Source: Oscillospiraceae bacterium
GTDB taxonomy: Bacteria; Bacillota_A; Clostridia; Saccharofermentanales; Saccharofermentanaceae
Direction of reading: 5' to 3'
DNA length: 27,182 bases
NCBI GenBank assembly: GCA_902791885.1
Contig: CADAXO010000005.1
Location: 1 to 27,182 of the forward strand
In this document: positions 16,788 to 23,759 of the stretch, piece after piece
Position numbering within the stretch: position 1 is the stretch's first letter
Layout of the letters: the number at the start of each line of letters is the position of its first letter
Program-made: the position numbers and the translations under genes
The notes under the pieces: generated by a model
Database searches by the model: none
The model's input: the letters and a program-made list of their open reading frames with translations, nothing else
What the model was told of the DNA's origin: nothing

Positions 16788-17126
16788 TTATGCATTCATA
16801 ACGATGATAAAGAAGATTACATAGAAAAGAACCGTCAGAAGGATCGAGGCACCGATAGTTATAAGTGCTGCCGTAAGGTATGCCTTACCTGCACGCTTCC
16901 TTCCGTCACTTAAGTGAATCGCACCCATGATTATTCCCGCAAGAGGAACCAACACCGACAAAACAACAAAACCAACATTGGCAGGCTCATTCGGATCATT
17001 AACCGGGGCTGCTGCGGGAACAGGATTTACCTGAGCTCCCGGCATAGGCCTTCCTGTCGCTACACCGCAGTGTACGCAGATCACAGCCTCATCACTGATC
17101 TCTTTTCCGCAATTGTTGCAAAACAT
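16788..17126 (-). CDS. Short zinc-ribbon membrane protein, two membrane segments
   Basis: A 112-residue protein with an N-terminal zinc ribbon (C3, C6, C17, C20; MFCNNCGKEI, CVHCG), a Pro/Ala linker and two hydrophobic segments (about 50-70 and 82-109). A basic loop, DGRKRAGKAY, lies between them. Its function is unknown. GGGGAGGAG precedes the ATG. It sits between the two larger zinc-ribbon membrane genes with gaps of 20 and 12 bases, so it is clearly in the same operon. The ribbon differs more from its neighbours than they do from each other. Confidence 0.78.
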   Translation of the reverse strand: MFCNNCGKEISDEAVICVHCGVATGRPMPGAQVNPVPAAAPVNDPNEPANVGFVVLSVLVPLAGIIMGAIHLSDGRKRAGKAYLTAALITIGASILLTVLFYVIFFIIVMNA

Positions 17127-17146
17127 AACTTACTCCTCCCCGAAGC

Positions 17147-17863
17147 TTACTTGCTGTTATATCTGTTATTACGAACCGTAAAGGTAATGCACGTGATAAG
17201 CGCGATCAGATCGAGAATACTTGCGATGCGGATGCAAACCCAATTGACCGAACTGAATACACTCATGCTGAAAATATCTCTTAAAGCATGAATGTTGTTT
17301 ATCCAAACCAGGATCTGTATCAGCACACCGGACACTATGACCATAACAAGATCGAGTGCGGCACTTTTCTCCTTACTCATCACGCCGCGGGCAAAAAAGA
17401 TTATCATGACAAGCCTGAAAGTATAAATAAGAATCAGATAGACAGTAAACATACCGCTCACGCCTCTGGCCGAATTCAGCAACAGAAAAGCGGCATCACT
17501 CAAGAATGAAAGCGCTATGGGAATTACGGTCAGCACAGGCGTCCTGTCAAGGAAGAAACAGAAAACAAAAAACAGGAGCGGCAGTATAACGTCAACCGCG
17601 GTCGAGATTAAAGGTTCCCCCGTAAATCTGCCGACCGAATCATAGACTTTAAGCGCATAACAAACTTCTGCGATGATCGTAAAAAGCAGCGATATGCCGG
17701 CAATTACAATAACCGGTGTTTTCGAAGGCTTTAATGCAGGCTTGGCTGCAACAGGAGCAGCCGCAGGTGCCGCAGGGGCTTGTCCGGCATTACGGGCATA
17801 ACATCCGCATAAAGGACAGATATCCGTATCTTCTATTTCTTTACCGCAGTGAGAACAATACAT
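17147..17863 (-). CDS. Zinc-ribbon membrane protein, first gene of the operon
   Basis: A 238-residue protein: zinc ribbon C3, C6, C16, C19, an Ala/Pro linker (26-48), then about six hydrophobic segments (roughly 49-70, 88-105, 108-129, 138-160, 170-188, 203-229). Unknown function. The ribbon is almost the same as in the gene at 16002-16775, but the membrane parts show little obvious similarity. GGAGTAAATAT precedes the ATG. The rubrerythrin terminator lies just upstream, so the operon's promoter should be within 17864-17964, although no clear one was found. Confidence 0.8.
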   Translation of the reverse strand: MYCSHCGKEIEDTDICPLCGCYARNAGQAPAAPAAAPVAAKPALKPSKTPVIVIAGISLLFTIIAEVCYALKVYDSVGRFTGEPLISTAVDVILPLLFFVFCFFLDRTPVLTVIPIALSFLSDAAFLLLNSARGVSGMFTVYLILIYTFRLVMIIFFARGVMSKEKSAALDLVMVIVSGVLIQILVWINNIHALRDIFSMSVFSSVNWVCIRIASILDLIALITCITFTVRNNRYNSK

Positions 17864-17889
17864 ATATTTACTCCAAAACTGTTATTCAT

Positions 17890-17928
17890 AAAAAGAGGTT
17901 CCGAGTACTATCACTCAAGAACCCCTTT
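17890..17928 (-). terminator. Terminator after rubrerythrin
   Basis: Long imperfect hairpin: AAGAGGTTC (17893-17901) pairs with GAACCCCTT (17919-17927) with one mismatch, and inner arms GAGT/ACTC extend it. On the minus strand it is followed by CTTTTTATG. It separates rubrerythrin from the zinc-ribbon operon. Confidence 0.7.
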
Positions 17929-17964
17929 GTCTTTATTATATGCTTCTCATCGAAAAGATAAACA

Positions 17965-18504
17965 TCAATAATTCTCTGCTGAAACCTCGAAATAACTCTT
18001 AGGATGAGCACATACGGGGCACATCTCGGGAGCCTTTGTTCCTACGATGATATGGCCGCAGTTTCTGCACTCCCATACCTTGACTTCGCTCTTCTCGAAT
18101 ACCTTTGCTGTCTCAACATTGTTAAGGAGAGCTCTGTATCTTTCCTCATGTCTCTTCTCGATGGCAGCTACCATTCTGAACTTGGCTGCGAGGCCCTTGA
18201 AGCCCTCTTCCTCAGCGGTCTTGGCAAAGCCCTCATACATATCTGTCCACTCAAAGTTCTCGCCGTCAGCAGCTGCTGCAAGATTGGCAGCTGTATCGCC
18301 GATACCCTCGAGCTCCTTGAACCACATCTTAGCGTGCTCTTTCTCGTTATCAGCTGTGTGGAGGAAGATAGCCGCAATCTGCTCGTATCCTTCCTTCTTA
18401 GCTACTGATGCGAAATAAGTGTACTTATTTCTTGCCTGGCTCTCACCTGCGAAAGCAGCCTGAAGATTCTTCTCGGTTTGTGTGCCTGCATACTTGTTTG
18501 CCAT
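17965..18504 (-). CDS. rbr: Rubrerythrin
   Basis: A diiron peroxidase of anaerobes that reduces hydrogen peroxide with electrons from rubredoxin or NADH systems; cytoplasmic. 179 residues. An N-terminal four-helix diiron domain carries [22 protein letters not shown] and [11 protein letters not shown] as iron-ligand motifs. A C-terminal rubredoxin-like domain has CRNCG and [17 protein letters not shown] lies well placed before the ATG. TATAAT (18539-18534) is a likely -10, though a -35 is weak. It lies 51 bases after the GGDEF-EAL gene and is followed by a terminator. Its presence points to an anaerobic host. Confidence 0.97.
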   Translation of the reverse strand: MANKYAGTQTEKNLQAAFAGESQARNKYTYFASVAKKEGYEQIAAIFLHTADNEKEHAKMWFKELEGIGDTAANLAAAADGENFEWTDMYEGFAKTAEEEGFKGLAAKFRMVAAIEKRHEERYRALLNNVETAKVFEKSEVKVWECRNCGHIIVGTKAPEMCPVCAHPKSYFEVSAENY

Positions 18505-18533
18505 AGTCGTTCTCCTTATGTAAATATATTTTG

Positions 18534-18539
18534 ATTATA
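18534..18539 (-). promoter_or_regulatory. Possible -10 box for rubrerythrin
   Basis: TATAAT on the minus strand about 29 bases before the rubrerythrin ATG, in an AT-rich gap. The best -35 at normal spacing is poor (TTCCTG), so this is tentative. Confidence 0.4.
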
Positions 18540-18555
18540 AACCAATATTCTAATT

Positions 18556-20844
18556 TCAGGAAACGGAAAGATTCTTCTTCTCGTATTCATCCAGACTTAC
18601 CGGACGGGCGAAGTAGTAACCCTGGAAATAGTCACATCCCATCTTCACGAGGAAGTCGACCTGATCGACCGTCTCAACACCTTCAGCGATAACCGGAACA
18701 TCGAGACTCTTCGCAAGATCGATGATAAGAGACATGATCTTCTTGGTTCTCTCGTTCTGTGCCGTATCTTTAAGGAATATCATGTCGAGTTTCAGGACAT
18801 CGACCGGCATATCCTTAAGCATATTAAGTGAAGAATATCCGCTTCCGAAGTCGTCCATCTCTACTATAAATCCCGCATCGCGGAGCTTATCGATAGTCTT
18901 AAGCTTCTCGTCAATATCATCCATCATTATGGTCTCTGTGATCTCGAGTCTTAATCTCTTTCTGTCAAGCTCGTACTTATCCGCAAGTCCGATGATTACC
19001 TCGGGAACATCCATCATATAGAAGTCCTTAGGTGAGATATTAACTGACAGGTAAAGATCCTCACGTCCTTCGAAGGCCCATCTTCTTAAGATCCTGCAGG
19101 CGCATTCCCAGATATACTGATCGATCTTAGCGATCCTTCCGTTTTTCTCAAGGACAGACAGGAATCTTCCGGGAGGCATAAATCCTTCATCGGGATGGAT
19201 CCATCTTACCAGCACCTCAGCACCGACGACCTTACCGTCGCGGTTAACCTGTGCCTGAAGATAAGGAACTATCTGTCCTGTGAGGATAGCATTGTCGAGC
19301 TGCTCGGTGATCTTCTGATCCCAGAGCATTGCATCTCTTGAGTTCTCTTCATAATATGCGACCCGAAGATCCGCTTCATGCTTAACTCCGGCAATCGCAA
19401 TAAATGCACGGTCGAACATCGCGGATACCGGCATATTCTTATCCTCAAGCTCATACGCACCGATGTGCATTATGATCGGGATAACGAGGTTCCTGCCGAC
19501 ATTCGGAACTTCCTTCATCGCAGAGACAAAGTTATCTTCATCATAGTTATCCTTCTCGATCAGCATACCGAACTTATCGGAACCGATCCTTCCGTATCTT
19601 GTAGTGGGAGATACTGCTTTATCTTTCATAAGATCCGCGATTCTGATAAGGAGCTTATCGGCGAACTCTCTGCCGTATCTGTCATTAACAAGCTTGAACT
19701 CCTTGATATCGGAAGCTATAACATAGAACTCCTTGTCCGGATTATCGTGAAGTACTTCCCTGATCGAATCATAAAGACGGTCTGTATTATAGATTCCGGT
19801 AAGCTTATCATGCGTAGCCAGGAAACGGTTAAGGTTCTCCCTCTTGGTTCTTTCCGTGTTATCGGTGATCTTGGCAAATGAACCTATGAGCTTACCCTGC
19901 ATATCGTGAAGCTTATGAAGCTCGATATCGTAGATATACTCCTCACCGTCTTCGATCTTGGTGCAGTTTAAGATCTTAGAATCATAATAAGCGGACTGCT
20001 CTTTGTCCTCACCCGTCAATGCGAGAAGCTTCTCGAATCCTTCAGAAGTATCATTCATCTTAAGTCCGAGCTGAAGCTGTGCCGTAGAGTTCGCGTAGAT
20101 GCAGTCTCTGTTCTCGTCAAAGAACAAAATGCCGTCCGATATTGTCGCAAGAACAGTCTTCTTCATCTCTTCCATAAGAGCCTGGGGCTGATACTCCAAA
20201 GCGTAGATATAGATGAAGATCCCGAGCACGCCCATACCGATGATAGACTCATCAACCTTATCGTTGGAAATGATATGAATTCCTTCCCAAAGCGTCGTAA
20301 GTAAGATGACTGCGAGGATCGGGATATATCTGTCCCTGTAAAGCTTGGAAGATCTTATGCTCTTTATAAGGAATACTCCCACACCGATCGCCCACAGCAG
20401 AAAGTTGATCACCAGATGGAACTTATGGAAAAGCAAAGACTCGAACACGATCGTAACCCCGTCTTCGCCTGCAACACTTGTGAGAATGAATACGTGGTTG
20501 AAAAGATAATTCAGCGATATATTGACGATATCAACGCACATAGCACCCATCATGATCTTGGATATGATCTGACGCTTAACGTTTACATTGCAATACTCAA
20601 GAGCGAACTCGGAGAAATAGTAAAGAAGTACAGTGGTGCTTATGAAATAGACCGTATAGCAGAACTTATATACCTCCACACGGTCGCTTAAAGCAATGAG
20701 CATGTTGGATACGATTGGCACCAGCAGCCAGAAAAGCAAATGTGATACATAGGGAGCGATAGCCTTAGTGCTGCGCTCCGTCCTGATGAGACAGAATATC
20801 GTCACGACCGCCAGGACAGTCATTGTCACCACATACCATACCAT
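18556..20844 (-). CDS. Membrane sensor with PAS, degenerate GGDEF and intact EAL domains
   Basis: A 762-residue cyclic di-GMP signalling protein. It has seven or so N-terminal membrane segments (1-215, like the 7TM sensor of some histidine kinases), a PAS-like domain (about 225-335), a GGDEF domain (about 340-490) and an EAL domain (about 510-755). The diguanylate cyclase signature reads GSDKF (421-425) instead of GGDEF, so cyclase activity is doubtful. EAL residues are kept: EVL with E543, N603, E634, the DDFGSG pair D664/D665, K685, E721 and the QGYYFARP end. It most likely degrades c-di-GMP, with GGDEF as a regulatory module. The start is uncertain: the ATG at 20844 lacks a good ribosome binding site. 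Confidence 0.9.
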   Translation of the reverse strand: MVWYVVTMTVLAVVTIFCLIRTERSTKAIAPYVSHLLFWLLVPIVSNMLIALSDRVEVYKFCYTVYFISTTVLLYYFSEFALEYCNVNVKRQIISKIMMGAMCVDIVNISLNYLFNHVFILTSVAGEDGVTIVFESLLFHKFHLVINFLLWAIGVGVFLIKSIRSSKLYRDRYIPILAVILLTTLWEGIHIISNDKVDESIIGMGVLGIFIYIYALEYQPQALMEEMKKTVLATISDGILFFDENRDCIYANSTAQLQLGLKMNDTSEGFEKLLALTGEDKEQSAYYDSKILNCTKIEDGEEYIYDIELHKLHDMQGKLIGSFAKITDNTERTKRENLNRFLATHDKLTGIYNTDRLYDSIREVLHDNPDKEFYVIASDIKEFKLVNDRYGREFADKLLIRIADLMKDKAVSPTTRYGRIGSDKFGMLIEKDNYDEDNFVSAMKEVPNVGRNLVIPIIMHIGAYELEDKNMPVSAMFDRAFIAIAGVKHEADLRVAYYEENSRDAMLWDQKITEQLDNAILTGQIVPYLQAQVNRDGKVVGAEVLVRWIHPDEGFMPPGRFLSVLEKNGRIAKIDQYIWECACRILRRWAFEGREDLYLSVNISPKDFYMMDVPEVIIGLADKYELDRKRLRLEITETIMMDDIDEKLKTIDKLRDAGFIVEMDDFGSGYSSLNMLKDMPVDVLKLDMIFLKDTAQNERTKKIMSLIIDLAKSLDVPVIAEGVETVDQVDFLVKMGCDYFQGYYFARPVSLDEYEKKNLSVS

Positions 20845-20914
20845 AACTTGATTGTAACATGGTCCAATACCCCTTATCCGCCTTGATTATGAACAAATAA
20901 TAAACAAATAAATA

Positions 20915-20925
20915 TATAATATAAT
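20915..20925 (+). promoter_or_regulatory. Possible -10 region of the radical SAM gene
   Basis: Two overlapping TATAAT hexamers (20915-20920, 20920-20925), 17-22 bases before the ATG, in a very AT-rich divergent gap. No -35 at correct spacing is convincing. AAAAGGGG (20927-20934) is the ribosome binding site. Confidence 0.4.
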
Positions 20926-20941
20926 CAAAAGGGGAATTCTC

Positions 20942-22030
20942 ATGGATCAAAACTTCGACATTCAGGCTTACATGACAAAAGGCGTTGAACGAGTTGTGTC
21001 AGACGCGGTCAAAGCTACTTTGAGAAACCCAAGGGAAAGCGCTTTTATGCTTAAGTTTGCATCAGCAAGCAAGGAAGCATCGAAAAGAAGGGAAGAAGCC
21101 GAAAGGAACGGCGAACACATCCCGCCTTTCCTCATTGCCAGCATCACGAGCAAGTGCAACCTCCACTGCGCGGGCTGCTATTCACGCTGCAGCAACGCCA
21201 CTACAGATGAGGCACCTGTCGCGCAGCTCACCTCTGACGAATGGCTCCGGATCTTCCGCGAGGCGGATGATCTCGGTGTAAGTTTTATCCTTCTTGCGGG
21301 AGGAGAACCGATGCTCCGCCGCGACGTAATCGAAGCAGCAGGAGAATGCAGGAACATCCTTTTCCCCATTTTCACAAACGGCACTTATATTGACGGCAAG
21401 TATCTTGAATTACTTGACCGCAGAAGAAACCTTATCCCTATCGTAAGCTTGGAAGGCAGCAAAGATGTGACGGATGAACGCAGAGGCGAAGGTGTATACG
21501 ACCGCCTGATATCAACGATGGATGCTTTTGATAAGAAGGGAATTATCTTCGGAGCCTCCGTTACGGTCACGACGGAGAATATTAAGGAAGTATCGTCTGA
21601 GACTTTCATAAAGAGCCTCTCCGTTAGAGGATGCAAGGCCGTTATCTTTGTTGAATACGTGCCAGTGACCGATAACAGTAAAGATCTTGCTCCGGGAGAC
21701 ACCGAAAGAGAATATCTTGCAGGTGAGATAATGCGTCTTAGAGAACAGTGTCCTGAGATGGTATTCATATCATTCCCGGGCGACGAGAAAAGTTCCGGCG
21801 GATGTCTTGCGGCAGGCAGAGGCTTTTTCCATATCAACTCACACGGAGGAGCGGAGCCCTGCCCGTTCTCGCCTTATTCCGACATCAATGTACGGGACAA
21901 AAGCTTAAAGGAAGCGATGAATTCCCCCTTGTTTACGGCCTTAAGAAACGGCGGTATCCTCGAAGACGACCACAAGGGCGGCTGCGTGTTATACGAGAAG
22001 AGAACCCAAGTTCAGTCATTGCTGTTTTAG
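20942..22030 (+). CDS. Radical SAM enzyme of unknown substrate
   Basis: A 362-residue radical SAM protein. The [4Fe-4S]/SAM motif is CNLHCAGC (C72, C76, C79), with a further C83, and LLAGGEP is the GGE motif that contacts SAM. A C-terminal region holds three spaced cysteines (GGCLAAG, EPCPFS, GGCVLYE), which suggests a reduced auxiliary-cluster (SPASM/twitch-like) domain. An N-terminal helical stretch of about 60 residues precedes the barrel. Related families mature peptides or act in haem and cofactor pathways, but no precursor peptide or partner gene is visible nearby. It stands alone on the plus strand, divergent from the GGDEF-EAL gene and convergent with the XRE gene. Specific function not assigned. 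Confidence 0.87.
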   Translation: MDQNFDIQAYMTKGVERVVSDAVKATLRNPRESAFMLKFASASKEASKRREEAERNGEHIPPFLIASITSKCNLHCAGCYSRCSNATTDEAPVAQLTSDEWLRIFREADDLGVSFILLAGGEPMLRRDVIEAAGECRNILFPIFTNGTYIDGKYLELLDRRRNLIPIVSLEGSKDVTDERRGEGVYDRLISTMDAFDKKGIIFGASVTVTTENIKEVSSETFIKSLSVRGCKAVIFVEYVPVTDNSKDLAPGDTEREYLAGEIMRLREQCPEMVFISFPGDEKSSGGCLAAGRGFFHINSHGGAEPCPFSPYSDINVRDKSLKEAMNSPLFTALRNGGILEDDHKGGCVLYEKRTQVQSLLF

Positions 22031-22044
22031 AAGCTTTTCGAAGA

Positions 22045-22077
22045 CATAAAAGAAGCTGTCCCATAAATTGAGACAGC
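22045..22077 (-). terminator. Terminator after the XRE gene
   Basis: On the minus strand GCTGTC, an 11-base loop, GACAGC (22077-22055), then TTCTTTTATG. A modest six-base stem with a T-rich tail, 33 bases after the XRE stop. The same hairpin may also end the plus-strand radical SAM transcript, although no T-run follows on that side. Confidence 0.6.
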
Positions 22078-22110
22078 CTCCTTATATCCCTTATCCCATT
22101 GTAAGCTTAT

Positions 22111-22317
22111 TTATTCGTCAGCCTGATATTCGAGTATGTCTCCCGGCTGACAGTCCAATGCCTTGCAGATATCGTTCAATGTCGAGAACCTCACGGCCTT
22201 GGCTTTCTGATTCTTAAGTATCGACAGATTGGCGGGCGTTATCCCTATCTTCTGGGCCAGATCCCCGGAGGAGATCTTACGCTTGGCCATCATGACATCC
22301 AAGTTAACAATAATCAT
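22111..22317 (-). CDS. XRE-family transcriptional regulator
   Basis: A 68-residue Cro/CI-type helix-turn-helix protein that is essentially only the DNA-binding domain: SGDLAQKIGITPANLSILKN is the helix-turn-helix and FSTLNDICKALDCQPGDILEY the typical last two helices. GGGGGAG precedes the ATG. It lies 18 bases after the DUF2975 gene. XRE/DUF2975 pairs are common in Firmicutes (YozG and YoaS in Bacillus subtilis are the model); the membrane partner is thought to be linked to the regulator, but the signal is unknown. Confidence 0.92.
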   Translation of the reverse strand: MIIVNLDVMMAKRKISSGDLAQKIGITPANLSILKNQKAKAVRFSTLNDICKALDCQPGDILEYQADE

Positions 22318-22335
22318 ATCTTTCTCCCCCTTTTA

Positions 22336-22788
22336 TCAGATCGTAAGATCCATCTCTTCCTTCATCTCGATAGCCTTCGCAAATACAACCTTAACACACA
22401 TCACGATAAGAGCCATAAACAAAGCTATGATCGTAAGGAAGCTTGAGCCGAACCATACGATCCCGCCGCATGCACAGACTACACCGATCCCGATGAGAGC
22501 CGCTGCGATGATATTCATAAGCTTCGTATTACATCTGTCAAAGACGATATCCTTGCTCATGTTGGACAGGAGCTTGAATACACAGATCAGTATCGCATAA
22601 GCTCCTACAGTCCCTAAGTACCAGACCACAGTAATGACGAGCTTCGACAGATCATCGGACTTCTCAGCATATGTGTAGGTGATGTACTTAGCGATCGGAA
22701 CGCCGAATACATCGGCTACAACCACCATCAGTACGAATAAGACTGTCGCTATCTTAGACCATTTGATGATCCCGTCGTTATATCTCAT
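22336..22788 (-). CDS. DUF2975 membrane protein
   Basis: A 150-residue protein with four hydrophobic segments and charged ends, matching DUF2975 (YoaS-like). The region SNMSKDIVFDRCNTKLMNIIA between the second and third segments is typical, where family members usually read GxxFxxxN. The ATG at 22788 is chosen because GAGGAGG lies 10 bases upstream; the longer frame from 22821 would include that site. First gene of a two-gene operon with the XRE regulator. Function unknown. Confidence 0.85.
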   Translation of the reverse strand: MRYNDGIIKWSKIATVLFVLMVVVADVFGVPIAKYITYTYAEKSDDLSKLVITVVWYLGTVGAYAILICVFKLLSNMSKDIVFDRCNTKLMNIIAAALIGIGVVCACGGIVWFGSSFLTIIALFMALIVMCVKVVFAKAIEMKEEMDLTI

Positions 22789-22835
22789 TTCCCTATTCCT
22801 CCTCAAAAAAGAATTGAGCATGCTCTTATGACATC

Positions 22836-22864
22836 ATAGTAGCACACTCAATATTGTTTTGCAA
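22836..22864 (-). promoter_or_regulatory. Promoter of the DUF2975-XRE operon
   Basis: On the minus strand TTGCAA (22864-22859), a 17-base spacer ending in TGC, then TACTAT (22841-22836): four of six matches in each hexamer plus an extended -10 TGn. The ten-base palindrome GAGCATGCTC (22816-22825) in the leader could bind the small XRE protein. Confidence 0.5.
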
Positions 22865-22891
22865 GAAGTTTTTATCGTTTTTCGATATTTT

Positions 22892-23614
22892 TTATAGTGC
22901 AGCGAAATAAGTTCCGATATCGTCCTGATCAAGGATCTGTTCTAATACCTGAGGCTGTGAGCCCGAAGCGATAACGCCGTTTATGCCCTTGCCCGTTACC
23001 ATCTGCATAGCAGTGATCTTCGTATACATGCCGCCCGTGCCGAGCTTGCTTCCGGCTCCCTTGGAGAAACCGAGCATCTCGTCAGTGATCCGCTCAACAT
23101 AAGAGATACGCTTAGCATTCTCGTCTTCTCTGGGGTTGCTTGTATAAAGGCCGTCGATATCCGAAAGGATGATAAGAAGGTCAGCATTCGTAAGAATAGC
23201 TACATCCGCCGACAGGGTATCGTTATCACCGAAAGTACCGTTATGCCAGATCTCGGATGTGGATACCGTGTCGTTCTCGTTGATAACCGGGATCAGATGC
23301 TTCTCGAGCATAGCCTCGAGTGTATTGGTAATGTTATGTCTTTGAAGCTTGTCGGCGATACCGTCCTTGGTAAGAAGGATCTGTCCGCATACATAGGAAT
23401 ACTCCGCGAAAGATCTTGTGTAAGCGTTCATGAGCTCGCACTGACCGACGGCTGCGATAGCCTGCTTCTGCGGGATATCGTCGGGCTTCTCGGGAAGATT
23501 CAAGCTTCCGATACCGACTCCGATGGCACCTGATGTAACGAGGATGACCTCACGTCCGCTGTTCCAGATATCGGCAATGCCGCGGCACAGCTTATCGATG
23601 TTGCCGTGATTCAT
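22892..23614 (-). CDS. proB: Glutamate 5-kinase, N-terminus missing
   Basis: Phosphorylates glutamate in the first step of proline synthesis. The 240 residues visible match the amino-acid-kinase core: VTSGAIGVG, QKQAIAAVGQCELM, INENDTVST, FGDNDTLSA, LSDIDGLYTSNP and GTGGMYTK. The first roughly 20 residues, with the conserved KxGSS/T-type phosphate-binding strand, are absent, and an in-frame TGA lies eight codons upstream of the ATG. That ATG has no ribosome binding site. A C-terminal PUA domain is also absent, as in many Firmicutes. proA is not adjacent. No promoter is seen between it and the potD terminator. Probably a damaged gene, or an assembly fault at about 23620-23690. Confidence 0.85.
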   Translation of the reverse strand: MNHGNIDKLCRGIADIWNSGREVILVTSGAIGVGIGSLNLPEKPDDIPQKQAIAAVGQCELMNAYTRSFAEYSYVCGQILLTKDGIADKLQRHNITNTLEAMLEKHLIPVINENDTVSTSEIWHNGTFGDNDTLSADVAILTNADLLIILSDIDGLYTSNPREDENAKRISYVERITDEMLGFSKGAGSKLGTGGMYTKITAMQMVTGKGINGVIASGSQPQVLEQILDQDDIGTYFAAL

Positions 23615-23675
23615 CTTGCCGTTCTTTCGCGAAGTTCACCGCATAACGTGAACCGCCGTTGTCCTCAACCTGCAT
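23592..23675 (-). other. 27-codon frame with a strong ribosome binding site overlapping the proB start
   Basis: ATG at 23675, preceded by AAGGAG at eight bases, opens MQVEDNGGSRYAVNF and continues to 27 codons in a different frame from proB, ending at TAA 23592. The codons look typical of coding sequence here. It may be the remnant of another gene joined to a truncated proB, or a leader peptide. It has no recognisable domain. Confidence 0.3.
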
Positions 23676-23694
23676 AACGCGGGCTCCTTCCTCT

Positions 23695-23724
23695 TAATAA
23701 AGGCGGCAGAATCGCTCCGCCGCC
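23695..23724 (-). terminator. Terminator of the pot operon
   Basis: On the minus strand GGCGGCGGA, a five-base loop, TCTGCCGCC, then TTTATT. Nine-base GC-rich stem with one G-U pair, 35 bases after the potD stop. Confidence 0.8.
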
Positions 23725-23759
23725 CGTTAAGAATATACTCAAATACTCCAAAATACAAG

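Noticed and set aside
18530..18543. TTTGATTATAAA near the rubrerythrin promoter, resembling a FabT box
   Set aside because: It lacks the central C and the palindrome; the likeness comes from the TATAAT -10 sequence.
20765..20862. A minus-strand ATG with AAGGGG upstream, just before the GGDEF-EAL start
   Set aside because: The frame differs from the sensor gene and yields a short sequence with no membrane character, while the GGDEF-EAL frame continues cleanly underneath.
22051..22080. The AGCTGTC hairpin as an inverted terminal repeat of a mobile element
   Set aside because: No second copy, target duplication or transposase is present; it fits a terminator.
22871..22897. Plus-strand hairpin TATCG-TTTTT-CGATA followed by a T-run
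   Set aside because: The stem is only five AT-rich pairs, and no plus-strand gene ends nearby, so a terminator role is not supported.
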